Under the pieces are notes generated by a model. It saw only the letters and a list, made by a program, of their open reading frames with translations. It ran no database searches and was not told the origin of the DNA. Shown here piece after piece: positions 31,185 through 40,800 of a stretch of 64,000 nucleotides of DNA. The DNA is taken from NCBI RefSeq assembly GCF_901709675.1, contig NC_051089.1, forward strand, positions 18,844,008 to 18,908,007, written 5' to 3'. The DNA comes from Syngnathus acus (Eukaryota; Chordata; Actinopteri; Syngnathiformes; Syngnathidae). The stretch's first letter is position 1, and every line of letters starts with the position of its first letter. Both the position numbers and the translations under genes were made by a program.

Positions 31185-34100
31185 CTGAAACAAAGGAACA
31201 TAACAGTCAGGTAAGATTGATAATAGTAATTACTAGTTATTAGTAGTTATTATATTTATAACACTAACAATAAAAAAATATAATTATTTTTATTGATATT
31301 GTCTGCAGAGGTGGATACTCACAACACTTGTAGAGATTGTTGAGCCTGGCGATGTCAGTGCGGCTCATCTCCTTTGCGTTGCCAAAGGATACATTGGAGT
31401 TAGGAATAGGCAGCATGGTGGGCTGATTGTTCTTAGAGAAAGCATACCTAAAACATGACACAAAGCACTTGGTTAAAACCAAAATATTGTCACATTACGT
31501 TCATACAGCAGAATCCAAGAAGACATCTGACTGTCACAGGACCAGGAACGCTGCACAGGATAATAAATGGTGGCTGATGACTGATTGGAGCCATAGAAAA
31601 TGGTATTTTAAATTATCAGCCTTGAAATGGTGGGGCCCAAAGTACGTATTTTTTGTAGGACCCCAAATCCCTGGCAGTATCCTTGTACGGGGCATTCCAG
31701 TTGTTCATACTTGTGGTACTGCATGACAGAGTTGTAGTCATAAGAGGTGCCCTGGTTGAGGGTGGCAATTTTCCTGAAGTTGTGCTCCATTCCTGAAGAA
31801 CAAAAAAAAAAGTCTGTTTGTTCATTTGGTTTGATGTGTGAAAAGATTGTTAAATACCAATAATATTAATTGATACACTTGATATAGTACATGATCAACT
31901 ACATTACCAGATTGAACATTCTGCAGCAGAACTCTGATGTGGCTGTCTCTGTCAGAGCGTGTCTGTTCGTGGTTGAATCCAAGAGCATGGAGCAGCTCAT
32001 GCTGGACAGTGCCATGATAAAGGCATCCATGGCGAGCCAGAGAAACCACCTGCTTACCACCACGACGACCGACAAAGGAGTAGCATCTGAACAAAATAAG
32101 AGGGATGTTGATGAGAACAACAAATTATAAAATGGTTTTCAATGAAATTGTTTATTGCTGTCATTTTTGTACCCATTCTGGGACTCGATGCTCAGCCAGT
32201 CACGGTCACTGCTTCTGGTGGGCCTGAAGCGGATGCAGGAAAATGAAGAGAAGGACTCCAGTCCGCGGGTGATGATGGCCTTCTCACGGGATGCTAGCGG
32301 CATGAGAAAGCATTTGTATCTTATTCAGAGCACGATGATTGTTAATTATGAATAAAAAAAATTTTAAATAGGTTTTAACATTATTGTTATTTATTTTGGG
32401 CTGTTGGTTTTAGCTTAAAACCTTGCTTTCAGATTGATATTTTGAAAACATTGAATATAATTAATTACTATTATTAATACTTATTCCTCATTTTAATGTA
32501 ACCACCTCTTGTAAAGATTAAAGAACCAGTTTTGGTTTACACCATTGATAAATTTCCATGCTGTCAATATTTGGGTTAAGGTTAAAATTCCAGTTCCTGA
32601 AACAATCGGAATAACCAGTTCACATGCCTCAATAGACACAGCTACTTGTGAGTTTGAATACCATGATTGAACACACAACATGTGCTGATGTCATGGTGCA
32701 AATAGACATCATTCACGCTTGTCACTTTCGACTTTTTTGCCCTGGCACCGACCTCCACCATGGTTGTTTAAAAATAATGTGAAAACACTGAAAAATCAAT
32801 GTATTCAAGTTAGACCAAGATTCCTTACGGATAAAGCAGGAGCGTGAGCAAATAGGACAGGGGTGGCCAACCCGCGGCTCGCGAGCCGCATGCGGCTCTT
32901 TGCCGGGTTTCATGCGGCTCCTCTACGTTCGGCTCGCGAGCCGCATGCGGCTCCTTGCCGGGTTTCATGCGGCTCCTTTACGTTCATATCAACATTTGTG
33001 GGTTTATTTGTTTGTTTGTTTTTGTGCGTGTTCGCTTCGCTTGAGTTCAATATGGTATTTTCGTCAAACGCTGCGTGTTCGCTTCGCCTGAGTTCAATAT
33101 GGTACTTTCGTCAAACGCGCATGCGCATGAGGTGAAATCCCGCAAAGGAGGAGGGGCAAACCCATTCGAGGGGGGGGGGGATGTGGCTCTTTGCGGGTAC
33201 ACAGTAAAAAAATGTGGCTCTTAGTCTCTGACTGGTTGGCCACCCCTGAAATAGGAGGTAACCTGATTGCGTTAATAAGCCAAGATTTTCGGGTTAAAAG
33301 AGGTAAACTAGGGGTTTTATTCAGAATTTTCAACACCTGAGTAAGGGCATATTCGGATTTCTGCACGTGTTCATATGACTTCACACAGAATACTGCCAAT
33401 ATTCAGGTTTTAAAGAGGTTATTGACTGCATCTAATGTACTTGCTATTTTCACTCTTGCCCAATTGAACCGCATCAGTGCATAAAAAAAATACATTCCAT
33501 TCTATTAAACTAAAAGTGTGACCCTCACACGTAATAAAGCAAGCAAGGTTGCGTAGTGGCAATTCATCCAAAAATACCCTAAATGCCTTTATCTCAAGGT
33601 CTGAAAAGTTAAATGGTGATCAAAATTCTTAAACACACTGCTTTTAACCTTCCAGGAATCCACTAACAGCAAAATCATGAAATGCGGACACACAATTTTA
33701 TACCGTATAAGAGTCTTAAAGCCACTTACAGAAGTAACCCGCGATGTAATAAGGAACGTAGACTTTTCCATCACTCAACTTGCCCCATGTACAACCTCGA
33801 CTGGTGCAGGGGTCAGCATTTCTCTCTACATCACTGTCAATGGCAATGTCTCCTTCAGTGAGCAATGGCTCATCAGCTGAACGGACTGGAAAACATAATT
33901 CACATTGTTTAAATCCTGGTCATTCGCTGTTGAACTTTTTTAGACTGTACCAGCTGATACTCACTCCGATTACTATTGGCTCGCTCCAGAAGTTCTGACA
34001 CAGAAAGGTTGCTCAGATCTTCTGTGACATCATCTGGTTTGAGACACAAACATGATTTCATTTGTAGCTAAAGGTGTTACAATCTTTACGCAGGTACTGG

Positions 34101-36692
34101 CGATTATATTTGATACATACCTGCCTGGTTGTTTTGAAACATATCATTGAGGGAACAGGAGAGAAAATTATATATTAGAAATGCAGATGAACATATACTT
34201 TGAAACAAATAAATATGACTACATCCTAAACCGATATTGGAAAAAGAAAAATGACATGGCACGTATCTGAAGGTGAATTGAACTCCAAAACGACACAGAA
34301 AACGACAGTTTCATTAAATTAAATTTTATAAAAACTCTGATGTAACTTGTAAAAACTCAGTTGTAACTTTTATTTTATTATTTTGTAATTGGTATGCCAT
34401 ATTTACAATGCTCACCATTGTTGTTTTTTTTTAAAGAGGAAGTAACTCTCAGAGATGGGCACTTTACCCACTTTTGCCAGTCCGCAATTTTGGTCTCATC
34501 AGTTCATCCTGTTTTATAATATAATGATCCGTCCGCCATCATTGTTTTAAAAGTACTTCCGTCATCGCTTCTGTCACTGGTCTGTCCGTCTGTCCTTTGT
34601 CAGTCCATGTGAAAAAACAAACGAAAAAAAATAAAAACTTGTTCAACAGATGAGAAACCTACCGTAATTTTCGGACTATAAGTCGCTCCGGAGTATAAGT
34701 CGCACCAGCCATAAAATGCCCAAAAATGTGAATAAAAACATATAAGTCGCTCCGGAGTATAAGTCACATTTTGGGGGGCAATTTATTCGACAAAATCCAA
34801 CACAAAGAACAGACATGAACGAGCAACAACAGGATAAACGATACGGTATGCTAACGTGACAAACACAAACGAGGAGCTGAGTATGCACACTTGCTCCGTT
34901 TTGCTCCTCTTATTTATTGTGTTGTTTGTTTATTATTTATTCATCACTCTTATTATTCATTGTTTGTGCCTTCTTGTTTTTATTTTGTGTTGTTTGCTTG
35001 TATGTATAACGTGTACTATGTCTCGTCACCGTGGGATAGTGGAAACGTAATTTCGATTTCTTTGTGCGTCTTGGCGTGTGAAGTGATTGACAATAAAGCT
35101 GACTTTGACTTTGACTTTTGACTTTGAGAACGGGCCTGACGTAACATTCAGTTATTTAAAAAAAACTATTACATAAATAACACGTTTATAAAACCATCTG
35201 TGTCACTCCAATTCATTAAATCCATCGATCGTCCTTTGTCAACAATGCCGTGTGCCGCGCCGCAGTTCAAATTATTCCACAGGCTCATACAACGATATAT
35301 AAACTATATTTTAAATAACTATCACATAAACAACAATATTATCAAACCATTTGTGTCACTCCAAATCATTAAATCCATCGATCAAATTTCTCGTCCTTTA
35401 TGTCATCCTGGTGACAGAGGACATGTCCAGAGGATATGGCGCTTTAAAGTGTTAATTACTTTATTTGATTTTTTCTCTCTATTTTTCATGTTTTGAATAT
35501 GTTCAAGATAAAGATATCAAAGCATGTGAAGTGATCAACTATACTAAAAATAACATGTGAAGTGGTCAACTATACTTGTAAGTGATGTTAATGATCAAGT
35601 AAAAATTTGTGAAAAAAACACAAGTCGCTCCTGAGTATAAGTCGCCCCCCCCACCCAAACTATGAAAAAAACCGCGATTTATAGTCCGAAAATTACGGTA
35701 ATTTGATTATAATACGGTGGCTGCCAGAGCTTTACAAAGCCTCGTTCACTTATGGTATTCGTTCTCGCTTGCCACCTAACCTTAGTCAGGGGACACAAGG
35801 GAAACGTTTCCCCAAGGCCAAAGTTGCCTGCAGCATCGCGGTCGTCTCACATCTTCAACAGGGGCCCAGTGGCCCAACAATACACACACCATAGGGAGGC
35901 AGAGATGGCACTGCAATCCTAGTTTATTTGGCACTCTTTTTCTTCTTGCTTCTTACACTTAACTCAATATTGTCTCGTTCGTTCTTATCAGCTCTAAGTT
36001 TCTCATCCGTACACAGTCTTACTAAATCCACTCGCTTCGCTTCCAGACACATGCGTACTGTTCATAAACGTCACACACTTAAAACCGTCAGTCGCACACA
36101 TGCTGTCATAGTAAGTTTAAAATGACTTAAGTTAACCAGGATCCCATTCTGCATCGTGGCCAAGGGTAAAAATCAAATCCAAGTCGGTTATTGCAGTGTG
36201 TCAAAATACTATTCAGCAGCCATCAGCGGACATTCTAAAACTGATGAGGCATTCTCTCTGGGACAATGGCATGTGTTCCGGTGTGAGAGGCCAACAGCAG
36301 AAGTTTCATAATCCATAAAACATTTAACAGCTGGCTAATTTATTATTGCCACCCAATTAATTTATGGGCATCCACTTCCGGTTTAACATTGAAATTTGGT
36401 CTGAATGTAGTGAATTGGTGGATTACACACGCGAGACAAAGGAGTTTTGGCAGTCTTTCTTGTTAGTGTGCCGAAATGGAGCTGTGCTCCTCCTCAATTG
36501 AATGCCCAGCAGCTGCCACCACGAGTGATGTAGTCTTAGTGGCATACATATCTAATGTTGCAACACCGGTTTTGCAATTGATTATTCAGTCCAAAAACAG
36601 GACTAATTTGTGACGCTTGTTACCTCATTGTCAGCCCAACAGTAGGCAGACAGCAGCAGTATAGTCAGAGCTGAGAACTTCAAAAAAGCCAT
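31183..36692 (-). CDS. Six-cysteine astacin metalloprotease (hatching-enzyme/patristacin type)
   Basis: A secreted zinc endopeptidase. Relatives in teleosts include hatching enzymes that swell or dissolve the egg envelope, nephrosin, and pipefish brood-pouch patristacin. Coding pieces on the minus strand are 36692-36624, 34109-34106 (4 nt), 34033-33965, 33885-33730, 32293-32173, 32086-31908, 31792-31711, 31447-31323 and 31184-31183. They total 807 nt and 268 residues, with GT-AG borders and matching phases. Residues 1-20 are a signal peptide (FSALTILLLSAYCWA). The propeptide carries TEGDIA, with Asp60 as the likely aspartate switch. The mature domain starts near Asn70 with DPCTSRGC. Zinc ligands are His169, His173 and His179 in HELLHALGFNHE, with Glu170 as catalytic base. 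The Met-turn is SVMQY (221-225) and the end is LYKC*. The mature part has exactly six cysteines (74, 79, and those in SCIRF, GCYSF, GCLYH, YKC), defining C6AST. Exact orthology (he, npsn, patristacin) cannot be settled here. Confidence 0.92.
31323..31447 (-). CDS. Astacin C-terminal exon
   Basis: Codes YAFSKNNQPTMLPIPN to RLNNLYKC, then the first base (T) of the stop. The donor is TGTT|GTGAGTATCC. Reading through instead would add about 15 unrelated residues before a stop. Confidence 0.88.
31711..31792 (-). CDS. Astacin Met-turn exon
   Basis: Codes MEHNFRKIATLNQGTSYDYN followed by SVMQYHK, containing the Met-turn and the tyrosine that completes the zinc sphere. Borders GTTCTTCAG| and |GTATGAAC. 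Confidence 0.92.
31908..32086 (-). CDS. Astacin zinc-site exon
   Basis: Codes CYSFVGRRGGKQVVSL and the HELLHALGFNHEQTRSDRD zinc-binding helix and turn. Borders TTTGTTCAG| and |GTAATGTAG. Confidence 0.95.
32173..32293 (-). CDS. Astacin exon (SREKAIITRGLESF ... DWLSIE)
   Basis: Codes SSREKAIITRGLES through SCIRFRP and RDWLSIESQNG. This is the early part of the catalytic domain. Borders GCCGCTAG| and |GTACAAAA. Confidence 0.9.
32858..33248. mobile_element. hAT MITE with perfect TSD AAATAGGA, in astacin intron
   Basis: Ends CAGGGGTGGCCAACC and GGTTGGCCACCCCTG are inverted repeats. AAATAGGA at 32850-32857 and 33249-33256 is the exact duplication. Inside, two tandem pairs occur: GCGAGCCGCATGCGGCTC (about 32880 and 32937) and GTGTTCGCTTCGC...TTCAATATGGTA (about 33027 and 33077). 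Confidence 0.92.
33730..33885 (-). CDS. Astacin exon with propeptide end and mature N-terminus
   Basis: Codes SADEPLLTEGDIAI, the aspartate-switch region, then NADPCTSRGCTWGK with the two extra cysteines of the C6 group. Borders TTTTCCAG| and |GTAAGTGG. Confidence 0.9.
33965..34033 (-). CDS. Astacin propeptide exon
   Basis: Codes DVTEDLSNLSVSELLERANS, the LSVSELLERAN motif being common to C6 astacin propeptides. Borders are AAACCAG| and |GTGAGTATC. Confidence 0.85.
34106..34109 (-). CDS. Candidate 4-nt microexon GCAG of astacin gene
   Basis: The minus strand reads AACAACCAG|GCAG|GTATGT. Splicing exon 1 (phase 0) directly to the next exon (34033-33965) gives an early TGA. One extra base modulo three is required, and this 4-nt exon supplies it (Ala-Asp codons). 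No other acceptor with an open frame was found next to this strong donor. Confidence 0.55.
34140..34661 (-). other. Astacin intron 1, left part, with unnamed repeat
   Basis: No coding signal. From about 34555 (GTCTGTCCGTCTGTCCTTTG, GTCAGTCCATG, TTGTTCAACAGATG) it resembles 61060-61130. The match resumes after the MITE at 35700-35760, so the MITE inserted into a dispersed repeat. Confidence 0.5.
34662..35698. mobile_element. MITE family B, copy 2, in astacin intron 1
   Basis: Ends CCGTAATTTTCGGACTATAA and TTATAGTCCGAAAATTACGG with flanking TA. Body shares CATCTGTGTCACTCCAATTC and the Cfr-like GATCGTCCTTTGTCAACAATG block with copy 1 but lacks its perfect hairpin (here CCGTGTGCCGCGCCG). A LINE 3' end is inserted at 34882-35126. 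Confidence 0.8.
34882..35126 (+). mobile_element. LINE 3' UTR fragment inside MITE B
   Basis: Plus-strand copy of the same 3' end found at 29078 and 37891: TGTCTCGTCACCGTGGGATA, then GACAATAAAGCTGACTTTGA with TTTGAC repeats. It interrupts the MITE word GAGCTGAG|AACGG that is intact in copy 1. Confidence 0.85.
35699..36600 (-). other. Astacin intron 1, right part
   Basis: Opens with GGTGGCTGCCAGAGCTTTACAAAGCCTCG, repeat sequence shared with 61170-61210. Beyond that no gene or known repeat was recognised. Confidence 0.45.
36624..36692 (-). CDS. Astacin coding exon 1 (signal peptide)
   Basis: Codes MAFLKF... to ADNE, 23 codons, phase 0 at the donor GAG|GTAACA. A TACTACAG acceptor just upstream (36712) indicates a separate 5' UTR exon. 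Confidence 0.85.
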
Positions 36693-36857
36693 TCTTGCTG
36701 ACCTGTAGTACAAGACAGAAGAAATACATAGTGATTGATGATGTACCGTTGCACAAGCAGCAAAAAAATGCATCAACAGGTCCCATAGAAATAACAACTG
36801 TTTAGTGTAGCGTACATTTCCATGATCTCCACTACAAGAATCAGCAAGTATGCCTAC

Positions 36858-36882
36858 CTTGAATCCTCTCTTTGGACCTGAC
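36858..36882 (-). other. Astacin 5' UTR exon
   Basis: The minus strand reads ...GAGAGGATTCAAG|GTAGGCATAC, a good donor about 50 bp downstream of the TATA box. It would be spliced to the TACTACAG acceptor just upstream of the ATG exon. The transcription start at about 36880 is inferred from the TATA spacing. Confidence 0.55.
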
Positions 36883-36902
36883 AGATGAGATTTTTGTCTG
36901 GG

Positions 36903-36912
36903 CTTTTATATA
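36903..36912 (-). promoter_or_regulatory. TATA box of astacin gene
   Basis: Minus-strand TATATAAAAG followed by CCCAGAC lies about 45-55 bp upstream of the first donor. A TATA box fits a strongly induced, tissue-restricted secreted-enzyme gene. Confidence 0.7.
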
Positions 36913-37221
36913 TTTGTATCCTTGGAAAAACAAATATGGATTATCAAAACATAGACTTATCAGTAACATATGTTTCAAGCACACACATTGCAAATGTCCG
37001 TGGGAATTGTACACTTGTACAAACATCAATGGTCAGCACAAAGTGCCATTTCAGTGTTAAATTGTTTGAGATTGGTACAGTTTGGGCAGCGGTAGATCAA
37101 AGCATAATCGTCAGCGGAATGCCACAAAAACCTATGGACAACATTCTTGGCAGGAGGTTCAATCGGGGTGGATGGATGGATTATAATCCCACCCCAACAC
37201 ATACATGCACACAGATGAACA
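36913..37221. other. Astacin upstream region
   Basis: No gene recognised. Contains a GGATGGATGGATTATAATCCC patch and short CA-rich text near 37200. May hold distal promoter elements that I cannot identify. Confidence 0.4.
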
Positions 37222-37562
37222 CACCCTGTCAGCCATAGACGTTTATTAGACGTCTGGTCTATGTATAGACCTAATTTAAATTGGTCTCGGTATAGACCTA
37301 AAATAGACGTCTAAATTAAAAACATCAAATATGACCATATTTCAAAATTTTAAAGTCTCAACCAGCTGTGAGTTATATATATAAATAATGTACAGAAGTT
37401 GTTTGGATTTGTGTTTAATAAGCATATTGATCCGTACATGCGAATTGGTTATTTCTGTAACCTGATATAGACGCCTATTTTAGGTTATTTTATAGACCTA
37501 AAATAGACGTCTAAATTAGGTCTATATTATAGACCTAAAATAGACGTCTAAATTAGGTCTAT
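37222..37562. mobile_element. Palindrome-rich MITE (TAGACGTCTA words)
   Basis: The words TAGACGTCTAAATTAGGTCT and its complement recur at both edges (37225-37320 and 37466-37562). They produce nested inverted repeats around TATAGACC. No coding region. Probably a small foldback DNA element. Confidence 0.6.
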
Positions 37563-37890
37563 ATATACAGGACTGTCTCAGAAAATTAGAATATTGTGAT
37601 GAAGTTCTTTATTTTCTGAAATGCAATTAAAAAAACAAAAATGTCATACATTCTGGATTCATTACGAATCAACTGAAATATTGCAAGCCTTTTATTATTT
37701 TGATATTGTTGATTATGGCATACAGCTTGAGAAAACTCAAATATCCTATCTCAAAATATTAGAATATCATAAATAAGTATACTAGTAGGGTATTCAACTA
37801 CCGTATTTTCCGGACTATAAGGCGCACCTAAAAACCTAAAATTTTCTCAAAAGCCGACAGTGCGCCTTGTAGTCCAGTGCGCCTTATATA

Positions 37891-40800
37891 TCAAAGTCAA
37901 AGTCAAAGTCAGCTTTATTGTCAATCCCTTCATATGTCAAGACACACAAAGAAACCGAAATTCCGTTTCCTCCATCCCACGGTGACGAGACATACAAGTA
38001 GGCGACACAAAACAAAAACAAGAAGGCACAAACCATAAATAATAAATAATAAATAAAATAAAATGAGCGATGAATAAAAACAGACCAATAACCCATTGAA
38101 TATGAGGGGCAAAACCGAGCCAGACAGCAAGAACAGGACGCTACGCTGAAAGGGGGAGCGAGTTCAGGATCCTAACAGCCTGGAGTACGAAGCTGTTGGA
38201 AAGTCTGGTGGTGCGGGAGCGCAGGCTCCTGTACCGCCTCCCAGAGGGCAGAAGTTCAAACAAAGAGTGAGCGGGGTGACTCGCATCACTCACAATCTTG
38301 GTCGCCTTGCGGGTGAGATGGGAGGTGTAAATGTCCTTCAAGGAGGGGAGAGAAGCACCAATAGTCTTACTAGCCGTTTTCACAATGCGCTGCAGGGCCT
38401 TCAAGTCTTGGTCAGTGCAGCTGCCACCCCAGACAGCAATACAGCTGGAGAGGACGCTCTCAATGGTGCCGCGGTAAAAAGTAGTCATGACGGCCGGAGG
38501 AGTCCCCGCTCGCCTGAGTTTCCGAAGGAAGTACAGGCGGCGCTGGGCCTTCTTCGCCAGCGACGCGGTGTTGGTGGACCAGGAGAGATCCTCACTGATG
38601 TGCACCCCCAGGAACCTGGCGCTGCTCACTCTCTCCACCACAGCACCGTCGATGGTCAGCGGCAGGTGTTGGGCGTGACCCTTCCGGAAGTCAACGACAA
38701 TCTCCTTGGTCTTGTCGACGTTCAGCAGGAGGTTGTTGTCCCTGCACCACGCGGTCAGAAGGTCAACCTCCAGCCTGTATTGAGTCTCGTCTCCCTTGGT
38801 GATGAGACCCACCAGAGTCGTGTCGTCAGCAAACTTCACTATGCGGTTGCCGCTGCAGGTGGCAGCGCAGTCATGCGTCAGGAGGGTGAAGAGCAGCGGA
38901 CTGAGCACGCAGCCTTGGGGGGCCCCTGTGCTCAGCGTGATGCTGGCGGAGATCTTGTCGCCAACACGTACCACCTGTGGCCTCTGACAGAGGAAGTCCA
39001 GTAGCCAGTTGCAGAGGCCGGTACTGAGGCCCAGCTTGTCAAGTTTGCTGATGAGACGCTGCGGCACAATGGTGTTGAAGGCAGAACTGAAGTCCACAAA
39101 CAGCAACCTCACATACGAGTCCTTCCCCTCCAGGTGGGTGAGGGCCGAGTGGAGGGCAGAGCAGATGGCATCCTCAGAGGACCGTTTGGCTCGGTACGCA
39201 AACTGGAAGGGGTCAATGGTGGGGGGGAGAACTGACCGGATGTGCTCCAAGACAAGCCGCTCAAAGCACTTCATGACGATGGGCGTAAGTGCCACGGGGC
39301 GGTAGTCATTGAAGCAGGACGGAGCAGGCTTCTTCGGCACAGGTACGATGGTGGCTGCTTTGAAACTCGACGGGACGATGGCCTGCAGCAGGGAAGTGTT
39401 AAAGATGTCCGTGAAGACCCCCGTCAGCTCACCAGCGCAGTCCTTCAGCGCTCGACCCGGGATGTTGTCCGGGCCCGCCGCCTTACGGATGTCGATAGCG
39501 GCAAGCGTCCTCCTCACGCTGTCGGCGGAGAGGCACAGGGGCAGCTCGTGGGAAGGGGGAGTGGCCTTCAGCGGGCAAGTGCTGTTCTGAGCGTCGAAGC
39601 GAGCAAAGAAGCGGTTGAGGTTATTGAGCAGACGGACGTCGCCATCACAGCTCTGCGGCGCGGGCTTGTAGTCCGTGATGGTCTGAATGCCCTGCCAAAG
39701 GCGCCGTGCGTCCCTGCTGTCCTTGAAGTGGGCGGTAATTTTGCCCGAGAACGCCCTCTTCGCTTCTTTGATGCCCCGGGACAGGTCGGCCCTCGCAGTC
39801 CTCAAGCCAGCCTCATCCCCCGCCCGGAAGGCTTTGTCCCTGGCCCTCAGCAGCCTGAAGACAGCCCCCGTCAGCCATGGCTTCCGGTTTGCCCGAGTGA
39901 CGACGGATACTGAGTGTGTCACATCATCAATGCACTTCCCGATGTAGGAGGAAACAGAGTCAGTATACTCCTCAATGTCCGCCCGACCGTCGCAAGTGGC
40001 CGCCCTCCTAAACACGTCCCAGTCGGTAGAGCCAAAGCAGTCACGAAGCGCATCAGAGGCACCCTCAGACCACACCCGCACCCGCTTGCGAACTGGTCTG
40101 GATGTTCTCACCTTTTGTCTGTATGCGGGCAAAAGCATAACAGTGAGATGGTCAGAAAGCCCAAGATGGGGGAGGGGGGCGGCTTTGAAAGCTCCTTTAT
40201 GCGAAGAGTAGACCAGGTCCAGGAAGCTGTCGCCACGCGTAGGAAAATCAACATGCTGGTGAAGCCTCGGAAAAACAGACTTCAGATTAGCATGATTAAA
40301 ATCCCCAGCGAAGATGGTGAAACCGTCAGGGTGCGCTGTCTGTTGGTCACTGACAGCCTGGTACAGTTCACTAAGAGCCGCGACCCTGTCGCCTCCGATG
40401 TTGGAAGGCGGGATGTAAACCGCGACCAGCAGAATCGCGGTAAATTCCCTCGGCAGGTAAAAAGGACGGCACTTAATGATCACAAACTCCGCCAGTGGCG
40501 AGCAGTGCCTGCATACCACCACAGAGTCCCGGCACCACTCGTCACGGATGTAGACGCATATTCCACCTCCACGAGATTTCCCCCCTCGTACAATGGTCCG
40601 GTCCGCCCGATAGCACGCTAGCCGCTCCAGACGTACAGCCGAGTCCGGAATGTTGACGGTCAACCAAGTCTCAGTGAACACGAGCACACAGCAGTCACGC
40701 ACCGTCCGGTTCGTAGATCTCAGCAAGCGAATGTAATCCATTTTGTTGTCCAGCGATCGAACATTCGCCAGAAGAATGGAAGGCACGGCCGGGCGAGCCG

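Noticed and set aside
31264-31323. C-terminal extension CEYPPLQTIS of the astacin
   Set aside because: It arises only if the GTGAGT donor is ignored. The spliced version ends LYKC*, as expected for the family.
38267-39004. Plus-strand frame of 245 codons
   Set aside because: It is the antisense shadow of the 983-codon LINE ORF and has no recognisable domain.
39242-40621. Long plus-strand frames over 200 codons
   Set aside because: Antisense shadows of the same GC-rich LINE ORF.
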